A DNA stretch of 64,000 nucleotides from Shouchella patagoniensis. GTDB lineage: Bacteria; Bacillota; Bacilli; Bacillales; Bacillaceae_D. Under the pieces are notes generated by a model. It ran no database searches, was not told the origin of the DNA, and saw nothing but the letters and a program-made list of their open reading frames with translations. The position numbers were made by a program, and so were the translations under genes. Positions 24,620 through 34,014 of the stretch are shown here, in pieces; the stretch's first letter is position 1; the number at the start of each line of letters is the position of its first letter. The stretch lies in contig NZ_KV917377.1 in the NCBI RefSeq assembly GCF_002019705.1, positions 618,565-682,564 on the forward strand, given 5' to 3'.

Positions 24620-25603
24620 TTATTCTTTGCGAAACGGTCGTTTTTTATCCTGTTTTTTAGTCCATAGTCTTTCTTTAACATGTAAATATTGTTCAATTTC
24701 ATTCATAACATAAAGAAGCGAAGACCTCGTTTCGAATTCTTCTCGAGTTGTCGGCAATGGCATTTGCCTAAAGTCTTTTCGAATCTCTTCTAAACGCAAT
24801 AAAAAATATGGTACAGAATTTGTTGGGCTAACCGCCTTGCTTAATTCTCTTAAGAATTCAGCAATTGGTTTGCTTTGAGAAACCGCCCCTTCAATTCGTG
24901 TTAAATGAGGCATCACTCTTTCAATAATCTCCAATTGCGTTTCTCGCATATTGAAATAGTAATAATAATGATCTTCGTCTCTCAATAAATGATTTTGCAT
25001 TGTTTGCAGAGCTAGCTTTTTACTTGTCTTGAGAAGCTCATCTACTTCAGAGATTTCTTTCCCATCCCAGTTGCTTTCACCATATTGAATATATCGCGAT
25101 AATTGCAGTAGAATGACACTCAACTTTTCTTCAACAGCTTTGCGATGCATTCGCAAAGCGTTATCTTTAGAAGGCATATATAAATTCATTAATAAAGCCG
25201 TAACTATCCCAATAAAAATCAATTGGATTTCGTTCCAGAAAAAAGAAACACTTACTTCTCCACCTACATAAAGATGCAAAACAATGACTGAACTTGTGAC
25301 TATTCCTTCTGCAGCTTTTGCAACAAGCACAACTGGAATGAAAACTAAAACAAATAATCCAAGTGTTAATGGAGTATAACCAATGAATTCGAATAAAACA
25401 GCGCTCATAATAAGTCCAATCATACACGCAACAAAACGCGCCCATGAGACAACTAGAGAGTTTTTCCTTGTTACGGAAATACATAGAATTGTGATAATCG
25501 CTGCTGAGCTAGCAAATTGTAGACCTAATGCTTCTGCAATTGTTAGTGAAATAAATACACCAACTGCGGTTTTAAGTGTTCGATATCCTATTCTAAATGG
25601 CAT
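24620..25603 (-). CDS. Aromatic-acid-exporter-like membrane protein (YqjA, DUF939)
   Basis: The 327-residue protein has about five to six N-terminal membrane helices (residues 1-145) and a cytoplasmic helical C-terminal domain, the layout of the ArAE/DUF939 family. It begins IGYRTLKTAVGVFISL, a family signature. B. subtilis YqjA is about the same length and lies in the same yqj neighbourhood. Substrate unknown; relatives export hydroxylated aromatic acids. No strong ribosome binding site is evident and the AAAGAGAAAAAG upstream is modest. Confidence 0.8.
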   Translation of the reverse strand: MPFRIGYRTLKTAVGVFISLTIAEALGLQFASSAAIITILCISVTRKNSLVVSWARFVACMIGLIMSAVLFEFIGYTPLTLGLFVLVFIPVVLVAKAAEGIVTSSVIVLHLYVGGEVSVSFFWNEIQLIFIGIVTALLMNLYMPSKDNALRMHRKAVEEKLSVILLQLSRYIQYGESNWDGKEISEVDELLKTSKKLALQTMQNHLLRDEDHYYYYFNMRETQLEIIERVMPHLTRIEGAVSQSKPIAEFLRELSKAVSPTNSVPYFLLRLEEIRKDFRQMPLPTTREEFETRSSLLYVMNEIEQYLHVKERLWTKKQDKKRPFRKE

Positions 25604-25648
25604 CTAATCCCTTTTTCTCTTTAAGATAAAACAAGTCTACCACGATGG

Positions 25649-26389
25649 TTATGGAAAATCGACTTTTGGTACATTTTTTGCTTGAAATGGGCAGCTACCC
25701 TTTTCTGGTTCGCAGTCATCACTGATAAAAAATTGCTTCCACTCTCGATGATCTTTGTCTCCATAATGACTAATATCGGGATGTTTTGGAATTTGATCCC
25801 ATGCTTCAACACGCTTGCGAACCGCCTCACGTGAATTCACTCCTTTTGGCTCTGTTCCTTCTAACCCTTTGAATATTTCTCTAGGCTGAAAACCTATAAC
25901 CATACTCTGTCCTAAGTCTCTCGTCACTCGTTGCTTATATGCAGGAGCATTTGCGAATGCAAACATTGACTTTCCTGCAAAACAAAACGACCATAAATAG
26001 TTTTCTGGGTTATTTGGTGTATGAGACGGCCAATCACTAGGATCATGCTTATTTAAGTATTGTAATATATCCCAGAAATACCTATGGTAATAGTGAAGAG
26101 ATTGTTCTTTTTCTTCTGGTTCAATAAAGAGAAACAAACCTCTTCGAACAAGCGGATCAGTCTCCATTAATTGCAAAAACGAATTTAATGTGGACGGCAA
26201 ACTTGACCAGTCATTATGCGATAAATAGGAGTAGCGCAATTCTCCGCTCCGCTCCCCTTTCTGTCCAAAAAAACAAGGAAACGTTGGCTCAGTAACAACT
26301 TGTTCATATTGACTATAGGATTGGTTCACCCACTTTGGTACTTGACTTGATTTCATCTCCAATGTGTTTAGTAATCGTGACTTACTCAA
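25649..26389 (-). CDS. YqcI/YcgG-family protein
   Basis: The 246-residue soluble protein matches the YqcI/YcgG family of unknown function: FPCFFGQKGERSGELRYSYL near residue 38, the central LWSFCFAGKSMFAFAN, and NxREAVRKRVxAWD near residue 183. Members are scattered in bacilli and actinobacteria and some are linked to heme or stress. Several conserved His and Cys residues remain. It is a single gene, and a degraded exporter gene lies on the other strand upstream. Confidence 0.8.
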   Translation of the reverse strand: MSKSRLLNTLEMKSSQVPKWVNQSYSQYEQVVTEPTFPCFFGQKGERSGELRYSYLSHNDWSSLPSTLNSFLQLMETDPLVRRGLFLFIEPEEKEQSLHYYHRYFWDILQYLNKHDPSDWPSHTPNNPENYLWSFCFAGKSMFAFANAPAYKQRVTRDLGQSMVIGFQPREIFKGLEGTEPKGVNSREAVRKRVEAWDQIPKHPDISHYGDKDHREWKQFFISDDCEPEKGSCPFQAKNVPKVDFP

Positions 26390-26532
26390 GCTATTCCCCT
26401 CCTATCCCATCTTATCCTATGAGAGAATATTCTCCTTTAGACACTTACTTACAATAAAAACAAGTCTATTTTATTAAAAGACACCATTAAGTAATAAGAG
26501 ACAGACAAGCAACAACATGATGAGGTAGAAAA

Positions 26533-27147
26533 ATGACTGATGCATTTGCCGCAATGGTATTAGGTATTTCGTTAGCAGCACCAGTTGAATGATTAGTTTA
26601 GAAATGATTAAAAAAGGAATTATTAATGGTTTTAATAGTTCTTTAGCCGTTGGGTTAGGTGGCCTGACCGCAGACGCCATGTTTATGGTTTGCATTTACT
26701 TTGGACTTTCTTATTTTCTTATGTTATCACCTGTTTAAATCGGACTATATTTTTTCGGATCACTTTTACTACTTTAATTAGGATACCAATCCATTAATCA
26801 TCGACACTTCCAATTCAAAAATATGAATGATACGAAACGAAAGTCGCTCCTCTTATCCCTTATACAATTGGTTTGTCAATCGCTCTAATTAATCCAGTTA
26901 ATCTTATGTTTTGGTTTGGCATATATGGTCGGTTCTTGCGGAAATGGCGAGTGAATTAAAAAGCAACCCACTTTCTTCAACATGCAAGTTTTAAGTTTTT
27001 AGGTATATTCTTATGGAATGTAAGTTTCTCTTTTCAAGCAAGTTGTGGCTCGACATTTTTAAAGGCAAAGTTACTACCCCTTATTAATATTATAGCTGGC
27101 AGTTGTTTGTTATTTTTGGGTTTCCACTTTTCTTTCAAATTAGCTCA
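26533..27147 (+). pseudogene. LysE-family amino-acid exporter, heavily degraded
   Basis: An ATG after GATGAGGTAG opens MTDAFAAMVLGISLAAPV and meets a stop at codon 20. Homology continues in other frames: LEMIKKGIINGF, AVGLGGLTADAMFMV and IYFGLSY, then YFFGSLLLL interrupted by a stop, then PYTIGLSIALINPVNLMFWFG, and a last hydrophobic piece. At least three frameshifts and several stops separate segments that together follow a LysE translocator of about 200 residues. It fills the whole gap between the YcgG-like and kinase genes. It cannot make a functional protein. Confidence 0.85.
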
Positions 27148-28783
27148 ACTTCTTTTTTTGTTTTTTCTTTCCCTTCTCATATTTTTCTTTAAATAAAGGA
27201 AAATGAACTTGAACAATTGTACCCGTACCCGTCTTTGTTTTAATAATCAAATTTCCACCATGTAATTCCGCAATTTTATAGCAAATCATCAGACCAAGAC
27301 CTGTTCCTTTTTCTTTAGAAGAGAAAAAAGGCTGGCCGAGTAAATGCATTCTGTCTGTTGAAATACCCGTTCCTTTGTCAATTACTTGAATACATAATTG
27401 TTCATCTTCTATACAAGCGCGAAGTTGAATTGGCGATTTGTAAGAACTAGCATCAACTGCATTTTCAATTAAATTATAAAAAAGGACACCAAGCTCTTTT
27501 TTATAACCCCTAATGACAACATTTGCCGGGACTGATAATGAGATCGGATTATTCGTAGCTATTTTTTTTATTTTCTCTTTTTCGAGAAAACGTTCTAAAT
27601 AGTGTTTCATATTGATTGCTTTGCTTTTCATATTACCTTTCTCTTCAGCGAGAAAAACATAATCAGCGATTATTTTTTCTATACGTTCTAATTCATCATT
27701 AATAAGAGTTAACTGACTTTTTGGCAAGACATACGACTCTTCATATAATTGCATAAACCCTTTAATTGTCGTTAGAGGATTTCTTATTTCATGGGCCATG
27801 CTTGCCGATAATCTTGAAGCTACTTGCATCGCTTCTTTTCTTCTTTTCGGTTGATTATATGGTTGTTTTAAAATCGATATAAACAATTTTTTGTGATTAA
27901 AATCAATTGGTCGAATGGCGCACATCGTGTAAATGATTCGCCCACTTTCCGTCATTACCTTAATGGCCTGATACAATACGTTATCTTTTTTATTAAATCG
28001 CTTAATATTCTTTCTTTTTAATTTCCGCAACTCCCCATCCACTAAGTAATCACGCAGTAATTTCCCTGACAATGATTCTTCTACTCCTAAGTATCTATGC
28101 GCAGCTGGGTTAGCATAATGAATGGTTAAAGTGTCATGAATCACGTAAGAGTCTTCCGCTAATTCCAATACATCAAATAATTCATTTGCGCACATGAATT
28201 GTTCAATTCTCTGTTCTGCTCGAATGACTTCAAATAAGCAATACGTATCATAATTAATGACACGCACTTCATATTGAACATGGTGATAAAGAAATGAAAT
28301 AATCTGTTTTTTCTTCTGTGGTGCAATCATATCTCTCGGAATAAACTCCCAGATACAATCTTGTACTTTAAGAAATGCACTTCCGCTCTTACTTGATTCA
28401 ATAATTATGCCATCCGAATCTGTTAACCACCGAAGTGTTCGATTCCTATTTTCCTGATTAAGCAGCTTCCCTTCTTTTTTGTTCCTTTTCCCATCAAATG
28501 TATATAGCATATATTCTTGATCTAAAATAGCTCGATTAATTGTTAAGTGACTCGTACATGCGTTTGCTTCGATCGTCCATTCATCCATTGATTGATAAAT
28601 AAGTATAGACGACAATGGAAGTTCTCCTGTAAATTCCTTTAAGTTTGCTAGTTCATTAAATAAATCATTCCGCAAAATAATTGCATCATTATAAATAATG
28701 CATTGGGGATGGGGTGAATTGTCGATTAGCTCTTTTAATATCGCTTTCATATAGGTAAACCGATGTGTATCACACCGGTACAA
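27140..28783 (-). CDS. Soluble PAS-domain histidine kinase, sporulation-kinase type
   Basis: The 547-residue protein has no membrane helix. A PAS domain lies near residues 200-306. The phospho-acceptor His331 sits in SMAHEIRNPLTTIKGF, as in KinA-type sporulation kinases, followed by NLIENAVDAS (N box), DKGTGIS and GTGLGLMICYKIAELHGG (G boxes). No response regulator is adjacent, the usual state for orphan kinases feeding Spo0F. The start is uncertain: a TTG is only one base after GGAGG, and an ATG 33 bases on lacks a site. A sigma-H-like promoter lies upstream. Confidence 0.88.
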   Translation of the reverse strand: MYRCDTHRFTYMKAILKELIDNSPHPQCIIYNDAIILRNDLFNELANLKEFTGELPLSSILIYQSMDEWTIEANACTSHLTINRAILDQEYMLYTFDGKRNKKEGKLLNQENRNRTLRWLTDSDGIIIESSKSGSAFLKVQDCIWEFIPRDMIAPQKKKQIISFLYHHVQYEVRVINYDTYCLFEVIRAEQRIEQFMCANELFDVLELAEDSYVIHDTLTIHYANPAAHRYLGVEESLSGKLLRDYLVDGELRKLKRKNIKRFNKKDNVLYQAIKVMTESGRIIYTMCAIRPIDFNHKKLFISILKQPYNQPKRRKEAMQVASRLSASMAHEIRNPLTTIKGFMQLYEESYVLPKSQLTLINDELERIEKIIADYVFLAEEKGNMKSKAINMKHYLERFLEKEKIKKIATNNPISLSVPANVVIRGYKKELGVLFYNLIENAVDASSYKSPIQLRACIEDEQLCIQVIDKGTGISTDRMHLLGQPFFSSKEKGTGLGLMICYKIAELHGGNLIIKTKTGTGTIVQVHFPLFKEKYEKGKKKQKKKLS

Positions 28784-28827
28784 TCCTCCTCATAACGAAA
28801 TAGTGTTTGACAGCAATCAACAAAAAC

Positions 28828-28855
28828 ATTCGTGAACTGCTAAAATGAATCCTTC
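28828..28855 (-). promoter_or_regulatory. Sigma-H-like promoter of the kinase
   Basis: On the minus strand GAAGGATTC, 12-base spacer, CACGAAT. This matches the sigma-H pattern RNAGGAWWW and RNNGAAT at all but two positions, about 45 bases before the first possible start codon. Confidence 0.55.
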
Positions 28856-28891
28856 TCGATATTCATATTTCGTTAAAGATCTTTTGACAAT

Positions 28892-28925
28892 AAAAAAAAT
28901 AAGTCGACATCTTGTCGACCTATTC
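28892..28925 (-). terminator. Terminator of the purine permease gene
   Basis: AATAGGTCGACA / TGTCGACTTATT stem with an AGA loop and eight Ts on the minus strand. Confidence 0.85.
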
Positions 28926-29024
28926 TTCCATCCATCATCATTTTTCTTTTTATTCATCTCTTTTATGACATTTTTAGCGCATCCGCTAAAATGCTATTTA
29001 TAATGAAGGCAAGCTTTAGTTCTT

Positions 29025-30314
29025 TTAAGATAAAGCCGTGAAAATTAAATGAATCAAAAATAAACAACCTACAACATACATTGTTTTCGAGACCTCTTTT
29101 TTCTTCCCAGACATTAAATGAATAATCGGGTAGAAGGCAAATCCAATTGCAATGCCATCTGCGATCGAATGTGTTAGAGGGATTCCTGCAACAATTAAAT
29201 ATGCTGGAAACCACCCTGCCATTGAGTCAAAAGAAATTTGCGTAATGTCTTTTAACATAAGGCCGCCAACGATTAAAAGAATTGGCGCAATGGCACTATC
29301 GGGAATATAAGACAAGAAAGGCAATAAAATGAGCGCCAATGCAAATAACAGTCCCGTGACAACGGCAGAAAGTCCAGTTCTTCCGCCAGCAGCAATTCCA
29401 GCAGCTGTTTCCGCCGTAGACACGGTTGGACTTGTCCCAAAGAAACCTGCACTCGCTGCTGACACAGCATTTGCTTGCAAAGCTCTTTTTGCTTTTCCAG
29501 GTTGATTTAGAGTGTTTGTATAGCCGGAAATCAAACCAATGTTTTCAAATGTGAGCACCATCGTTAGTGCAAAAACAGACGTCCAAAAAGTTACCGTTAA
29601 TAACGGACTAAAAGAGAACTGCCCGAAAACTGCTGCAGCATCACCTAAACCTACATTCATTATCTCTCCACTCAATGGTACATCTAAAAATGTCCCTATC
29701 CCTATGCCTGCTATTACCGCCCATAAAAAATGCCCTGGGATATTTCTTACAAATAGGAAGACAGCAATAAGTAAGGTTAATAATGTTGCTAACGGCAGAG
29801 GTTCTAATAGAGGAGCAAGCTGAACAAACGTTTCAGGATTGCTTTGAATTAAACCGCCTTTTTGGAGTCCAATAAAGGCTAAAAATAAACCAATTCCAGC
29901 GGTAACCCCATATTTCAAATTGTTTGGGATCGCTTTTGTTAGAAGGTCTGCTAACTTTGTAAACGCAATCGCCATAAACAATAATCCCGCAACAAAAACA
30001 ACACCCAGTGCCTCTTGCCATGACAAACCTGAGTTTTGCACAAATGTGTACGTAAACATTGCATTAATTCCCATTCCAGGAATAAGAACAATTGGGGTAT
30101 TACTCCATAGCCCCATTAAAATGCATCCCATAACTGACGTCACAATTGTCGCTAAAGCAGCACCTGTTAAAGGAACACCAGCATCAGCTAAAATACTTGC
30201 GTTAATAGCAACAATATAAACTGAGGTTAAAAAAGCAACCGTACCAGCCGATAATTCTTGTTTCACCGTCGTGCCATGTTCTTTCAAGCCAAATCGTTTT
30301 GTAAAATCGTACAT
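29025..30314 (-). CDS. NCS2-family purine permease (PbuG/PbuO type)
   Basis: The roughly 429-residue permease has 12-14 membrane segments and the AzgA/PbuG-type signatures VKQELSAGTVAFLTSVYIVAxNA, GMGINAMFTYTFV, FFGTSPTVSTAETAAGIAAGGRTGL and a C-terminal GGLMLKDI. It imports hypoxanthine/guanine or adenine with protons. The start at MYDFTKRF was chosen because a five-codon upstream frame (MNEWQ) with a strong ribosome binding site ends two bases before it. No purine riboswitch was seen in the short leader. Single gene. Confidence 0.85.
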   Translation of the reverse strand: MYDFTKRFGLKEHGTTVKQELSAGTVAFLTSVYIVAINASILADAGVPLTGAALATIVTSVMGCILMGLWSNTPIVLIPGMGINAMFTYTFVQNSGLSWQEALGVVFVAGLLFMAIAFTKLADLLTKAIPNNLKYGVTAGIGLFLAFIGLQKGGLIQSNPETFVQLAPLLEPLPLATLLTLLIAVFLFVRNIPGHFLWAVIAGIGIGTFLDVPLSGEIMNVGLGDAAAVFGQFSFSPLLTVTFWTSVFALTMVLTFENIGLISGYTNTLNQPGKAKRALQANAVSAASAGFFGTSPTVSTAETAAGIAAGGRTGLSAVVTGLLFALALILLPFLSYIPDSAIAPILLIVGGLMLKDITQISFDSMAGWFPAYLIVAGIPLTHSIADGIAIGFAFYPIIHLMSGKKKEVSKTMYVVGCLFLIHLIFTALS

Positions 30315-30316
30315 CT

Positions 30317-30334
30317 TTATTGCCACTCGTTCAT
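30317..30334 (-). CDS. Five-codon upstream reading frame of the permease gene
   Basis: ATG AAC GAG TGG CAA TAA, six bases after GGGAGAGGG, the only good ribosome binding site here. Its stop lies two bases before the permease start, an arrangement that could couple translation of the two. Confidence 0.4.
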   Translation of the reverse strand: MNEWQ

Positions 30335-30484
30335 TAAAATCCCTCTCCCACCCAGTGCATCGCACCAAAGAATTATATTAGCATAATCACCAAAACATGA
30401 AAAGACACATAAGCACATTTTAGGCTTCCAAAAATGGGGTATGTTATACTTTATTAACACCTTTTTATATGAGGAGAGTAGATA

Positions 30485-31021
30485 ATGGGACAGCTACAAA
30501 AAGCAACATTTGCAGGGGGTTGTTTCTGGTGCATGGTAAAACCTTTCGATTCTTATGATGGAATTGAATCGGTTGTATCCGGCTACACTGGCGGGCATAC
30601 AGAAAACCCAACTTATAAAGAGGTCTGCAGTGAGACAACCGGTCACTTTGAAGCTGTTGAAATTACGTTTGATCCAGACGTTTTTCCATACAGCAAGTTA
30701 TTGGATATTTTTTGGCAACAAATTGATCCAACTGATCCTGGTGGTCAATTCCACGATCGTGGAGACTCCTACAGAACCGCCATATTTTACCATGACGAAC
30801 AGCAAAAAGCAGCCGCTGAAAAATCGAAACAAACTTTGCAAGATAGCAACAAGTTTACAAAACCAATTGCCACATTGATTTTACCTGCAAAGGTATTTTA
30901 TCCAGCGGAAACATACCATCAAGATTACTATAAGAAAAACGAATTTCATTATAAGATGTACCGACGCGGCTCTGGTCGAGCTGATTTCATAGATAGACAT
31001 TGGGGAGGTCATGATAAATGA
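30485..31021 (+). CDS. msrA: Peptide-methionine (S)-S-oxide reductase
   Basis: The 178-residue enzyme reduces S-methionine sulfoxide using thioredoxin. The catalytic Cys13 lies in GGCFWC, followed by SGYTGG and ATFAGG-type family motifs, and [13 protein letters not shown] near the end. ATGAGGAGAGTAGATA gives a strong site before the start. The last four bases overlap msrB (ATGA), so the two repair activities are made together. The pair handles both sulfoxide stereoisomers. Confidence 0.96.
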   Translation: MGQLQKATFAGGCFWCMVKPFDSYDGIESVVSGYTGGHTENPTYKEVCSETTGHFEAVEITFDPDVFPYSKLLDIFWQQIDPTDPGGQFHDRGDSYRTAIFYHDEQQKAAAEKSKQTLQDSNKFTKPIATLILPAKVFYPAETYHQDYYKKNEFHYKMYRRGSGRADFIDRHWGGHDK

Positions 31022-31449
31022 ACGAAAAAAAAGAAGAACTAAAAAAGAAATTAACAGCTATGCAATATCACGTAACACAAGAAAATGGCACAGAACCACC
31101 ATTTAAGAATGAATTTTACGAGACTGAAGAAGATGGTATTTACGTAGACCTCATCTCAGGTAAACCTCTTTTTTCATCTACCGACAAATATGATGCAGGC
31201 TGTGGCTGGCCAAGTTTTACTCGTCCAATTGAAGAAGCTGAAGTGCTTGAAAAAGAAGATAGAAGCCACTTCATGGTAAGAACAGAGGTTCGAAGCAAAG
31301 AAGCAGATTCTCACTTAGGACATGTATTCCCAGATGGTCCTGGTCCAAATGGATTGAGGTACTGCATTAACTCTGCAGCACTTCGTTTTGTCCCGAAAGA
31401 AGATTTGGATAAAGAAGGTTATTCGACTTACAAAAAATTATTTAAGTAG
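31018..31449 (+). CDS. msrB: Peptide-methionine (R)-S-oxide reductase
   Basis: The 143-residue protein reduces R-methionine sulfoxide. It contains [20 protein letters not shown] and the catalytic Cys in [11 protein letters not shown]. The zinc-binding CxxC pairs found in many MsrB proteins are absent, as in B. subtilis MsrB. The start overlaps the end of msrA, so translation is coupled. Confidence 0.96.
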   Translation: MNEKKEELKKKLTAMQYHVTQENGTEPPFKNEFYETEEDGIYVDLISGKPLFSSTDKYDAGCGWPSFTRPIEEAEVLEKEDRSHFMVRTEVRSKEADSHLGHVFPDGPGPNGLRYCINSAALRFVPKEDLDKEGYSTYKKLFK

Positions 31450-31547
31450 GGTTGGCAGATTGCCGATCCTTTTTTCGTTAAGTTCTGTCGACTTTTCTGT
31501 TATGATAGAAGTGTGTCATGAATTTTTTGATAAAAGGATGATGAAAA

Positions 31548-32936
31548 ATGGAAACGCGTACAGAGCGAGATACGATTGGCGAAATTCAAGTACCAGCAGA
31601 TCGTTTTTGGGGAGCGCAAACGCAGCGTAGCCTTGAAAATTTCAAGATTGGCACGGAAAAAATTCCGTTTGAAGTTGTTCGTGCTTTTGCAGAACTGAAG
31701 AAAGCTGCGGCAATTGTGAACGGTGCCTTAAAAGGGCTTGATTCGCGTAAAGTTGAGGCCATTACATATGCAGCTGATAAAGTCATTGCCGGCGGACTTG
31801 AAGATCATTTCCCCCTTGTCGTTTGGCAAACTGGTAGCGGCACGCAATCAAATATGAATATGAATGAAGTACTTGCTTATCTAGCAAATGATTATTTAAC
31901 TGAAAAAGGACTTGAAGATGTGCGTGTTCACCCTAACGATGACGTGAACCACTCCCAGAGCTCTAATGATACCTTTCCAACAGCTATGCACGTAGCAACT
32001 GTCGTATTTGCAGAAGAGCAAGTTCTTCCAGCCATTCGCCAGTTCAAAGAAACATTAGCCACAAAGGAAAAAGAATTTGCAAACACCGTAAAAATTGGAC
32101 GGACTCATCTACAAGATGCAACCCCTCTTACATTCGGTCAAGAAATAAGTGGCTGGAAGCATATGCTTGCTACTTGTGAAAAAATGGTTACTGAATCTCT
32201 CGAACATGTACGTGCATTGACGATAGGTGGCACTGCAGTAGGAACAGGTCTTAATGCGCCAATCGGATTCAGTGAGGAAGTGTCATCCCAATTAAGTCAA
32301 CAAACAAATGTATCTTTTAAAGCATCAGAGAACCATTTTCATGGCTTAACAAGTCATGATGAACTAGTTCATTTCCACGGTGCATTAAAAGGTCTAGCTG
32401 CTGATGCATTTAAAATTGCTAATGATATTAGGCTACTCGCCAGTGGACCACGCTGTGGCATCGGTGAAGTCATTATCCCAGCTAATGAACCTGGCAGCTC
32501 GATTATGCCAGGAAAAGTAAATCCTACACAAAGTGAAGCACTCACAATGGTAGCTGCTCAAGTTCTTGGTAATGATGCAACGATTGGTTTTGCAGCAAGC
32601 CAAGGTCATTTCCAACTAAACGTTTTTAAACCAGTTATTATTTATAACGTCATTCAATCAATGCGGCTCTTGGCAGATGGATTAAACAATTTCCACGACA
32701 AATGTTTAGTTGGCCTTGAAGCCGACGAAGAAAAAATGACACAGTTATTAAACGAGTCGTTAATGCTTGTCACTGCGCTAAATCCATATATCGGTTATGA
32801 AAATGCAGCAAAGATTGCTAAAAAAGCTCATGCCGAAAACACAACGCTAAAAGAAGCAGCCATTAAAAGTGGATTGTTAACAGAAGAACAGTTTAACGAA
32901 TACGTTGTTCCAAAAGAAATGATTTCGCCAAAATAA
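31548..32936 (+). CDS. fumC: Class II fumarate hydratase
   Basis: The 462-residue tetrameric enzyme of the citric acid cycle hydrates fumarate to malate. It starts TRTERDTIGEIQVPADRFWGAQTQRS, has the SSNDTFPTAMH and TGSGTQSNMNMNEV substrate loops, and carries the superfamily signature GSSIMPGKVNPTQ. Sequence and length match B. subtilis CitG. It differs clearly from the aspartase at 41-42.5 kb. AAAGGATGATG precedes the start and a long terminator follows. Confidence 0.96.
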   Translation: METRTERDTIGEIQVPADRFWGAQTQRSLENFKIGTEKIPFEVVRAFAELKKAAAIVNGALKGLDSRKVEAITYAADKVIAGGLEDHFPLVVWQTGSGTQSNMNMNEVLAYLANDYLTEKGLEDVRVHPNDDVNHSQSSNDTFPTAMHVATVVFAEEQVLPAIRQFKETLATKEKEFANTVKIGRTHLQDATPLTFGQEISGWKHMLATCEKMVTESLEHVRALTIGGTAVGTGLNAPIGFSEEVSSQLSQQTNVSFKASENHFHGLTSHDELVHFHGALKGLAADAFKIANDIRLLASGPRCGIGEVIIPANEPGSSIMPGKVNPTQSEALTMVAAQVLGNDATIGFAASQGHFQLNVFKPVIIYNVIQSMRLLADGLNNFHDKCLVGLEADEEKMTQLLNESLMLVTALNPYIGYENAAKIAKKAHAENTTLKEAAIKSGLLTEEQFNEYVVPKEMISPK

Positions 32937-32970
32937 GAAACACTAAATAATAGGCCTGCCTATTCAATTT

Positions 32971-33019
32971 GCTTGTCGACAAAGTCTCGTAAAACGAAAC
33001 TGTCGACAAGCTTTTTTTT
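32971..33019 (+). terminator. Terminator of fumC
   Basis: GCTTGTCGACA / TGTCGACAAGC stem with a 19-base loop that can itself pair, followed by eight Ts. Confidence 0.85.
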
Positions 33020-33173
33020 GGATAAATAAATGTTTTATTCAGTTAAAAAAAGCCTTGCTCCTTATTACCAGCACTATAAAGGCTGAATCGAAGATACCGC
33101 TTGTCATCAAAAGAAAACAAAAGAATAGCCTGTAAGTAAAGTTGGAAGAAGCAGCTACCCTCCAACCAATAGT

Positions 33174-33208
33174 AAAACACCTCTGAATGAATCTCAGAGG
33201 TGTTTTCT
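33174..33208 (+). terminator. Second hairpin in the fumC-xre gap
   Basis: ACACCTCTGA / TCAGAGGTGTTTT stem, similar to the asnO terminator. In the 376-base gap between fumC and the XRE gene there is no convincing gene before it. Confidence 0.6.
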
Positions 33209-33280
33209 AAGCTCAATAGAACTGGAAAACCATACCTTTTTGTGATAATTACTATTGAAAAGGATCCCAAGGAGGCAGAA

Positions 33281-33316
33281 ATGAATGTCTATCCCTTCAA
33301 CACGTTATATGGTTAA
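33281..33316 (+). CDS. Possible 11-codon peptide gene
   Basis: AAGGAGGCAGAA, an excellent ribosome binding site, precedes ATG and eleven codons (MNVYPFNTLYG) ending in TAA. The stop overlaps the end of the convergent XRE gene. It could be a small peptide or the stump of a deleted gene. Confidence 0.35.
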   Translation: MNVYPFNTLYG

Positions 33317-33534
33317 CCTTCGTTTCGAATTGCTTTAAACCGTGTCGCTTCAAATAAAGATTCCAGCTTTACATGAAACAATTTTGCTAATTGATAAGAC
33401 ACTTCTGCACTTACTTGTCGTTTTCCCGATTCTATTTGCGATAAGTAGCCAGCAGAGATTCCAACCTGCTGAGCGACTTCTTCTAAACTTAGTCCTTTTT
33501 GAATGCGCATTAACCGAATGTTGCTTTCACCCAT
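33313..33534 (-). CDS. Small XRE-family transcriptional regulator
   Basis: The 73-residue protein is a single Cro/CI-type helix-turn-helix: RIQKGLSLEEVAQQVGISAGYLSQIESGKRQ at residues 10-40, then a fourth and fifth helix. No ligand or oligomerisation domain is present. TAAGGGGG lies about ten bases from the ATG. It has no obvious regulated partner apart from the divergently oriented short genes around it. Targets are unknown. Confidence 0.8.
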   Translation of the reverse strand: MGESNIRLMRIQKGLSLEEVAQQVGISAGYLSQIESGKRQVSAEVSYQLAKLFHVKLESLFEATRFKAIRNEG

Positions 33535-33671
33535 TCCTATTTGCCCCCTTAGACACTTACCGATTATTCAAATAAACCTTTATCATTTCTATTCACTTGC
33601 TAGTATGTGATTAAACATTATTTGTTTATGCCATTCCTTTAAAGATAAGCGATTTACGTATAAAACCATTT

Positions 33672-33860
33672 CTACATTACTTCATCATACGTATAACGGA
33701 CAACATATTTATTAGTCTTTAATCGTCTCACTTCTACAAGTGGCCCAATTTCATAACCTTGTTCCCAGTTATCTTCTAGTTTTGCTTTTAAACAACCCGC
33801 TTGGAACTTTGAACGAAAGACTTCTTTATAATAGACCCAATGAGGCTTATGCCGCTTCAT
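33672..33860 (-). CDS. Protein of unknown function (62 aa)
   Basis: I do not recognise the family. The 62-residue basic protein starts MKRHKPHWVYYKEVF, has many aromatic and basic residues and no membrane segment. GGAGGAAGGGAC directly precedes the ATG, a strong site that supports expression. The ORF upstream of this ATG (eight codons) runs through the ribosome binding site and was discarded. It is a lone gene between the XRE regulator and yjcH. Confidence 0.6.
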   Translation of the reverse strand: MKRHKPHWVYYKEVFRSKFQAGCLKAKLEDNWEQGYEIGPLVEVRRLKTNKYVVRYTYDEVM

Positions 33861-34014
33861 GTCCCTTCCTCCAGTTCTATACAATTTCTAATTAGGCTAT
33901 CCATAATCATCTATTTTATCATAGGAACAGAATAAATAGATGAATCTATCAGGCATTATATTAAATATGTTAAACTAAATAAAAGGCATTAGTCACAGAA
34001 AGGAAGTAGTCAAC

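Noticed and set aside
25621-25830. A 69-codon minus-strand frame at the end of the YcgG-like gene
   Set aside because: It overlaps the coding sequence of the recognised gene in another frame.
26474-26695. A 73-codon minus-strand frame
   Set aside because: It is antisense to the LysE pseudogene, which explains the hydrophobic pattern.
33043-33270. A 75-codon minus-strand frame in the fumC-xre gap
   Set aside because: It runs through a hairpin terminator, has no ribosome binding site and no recognisable protein features.
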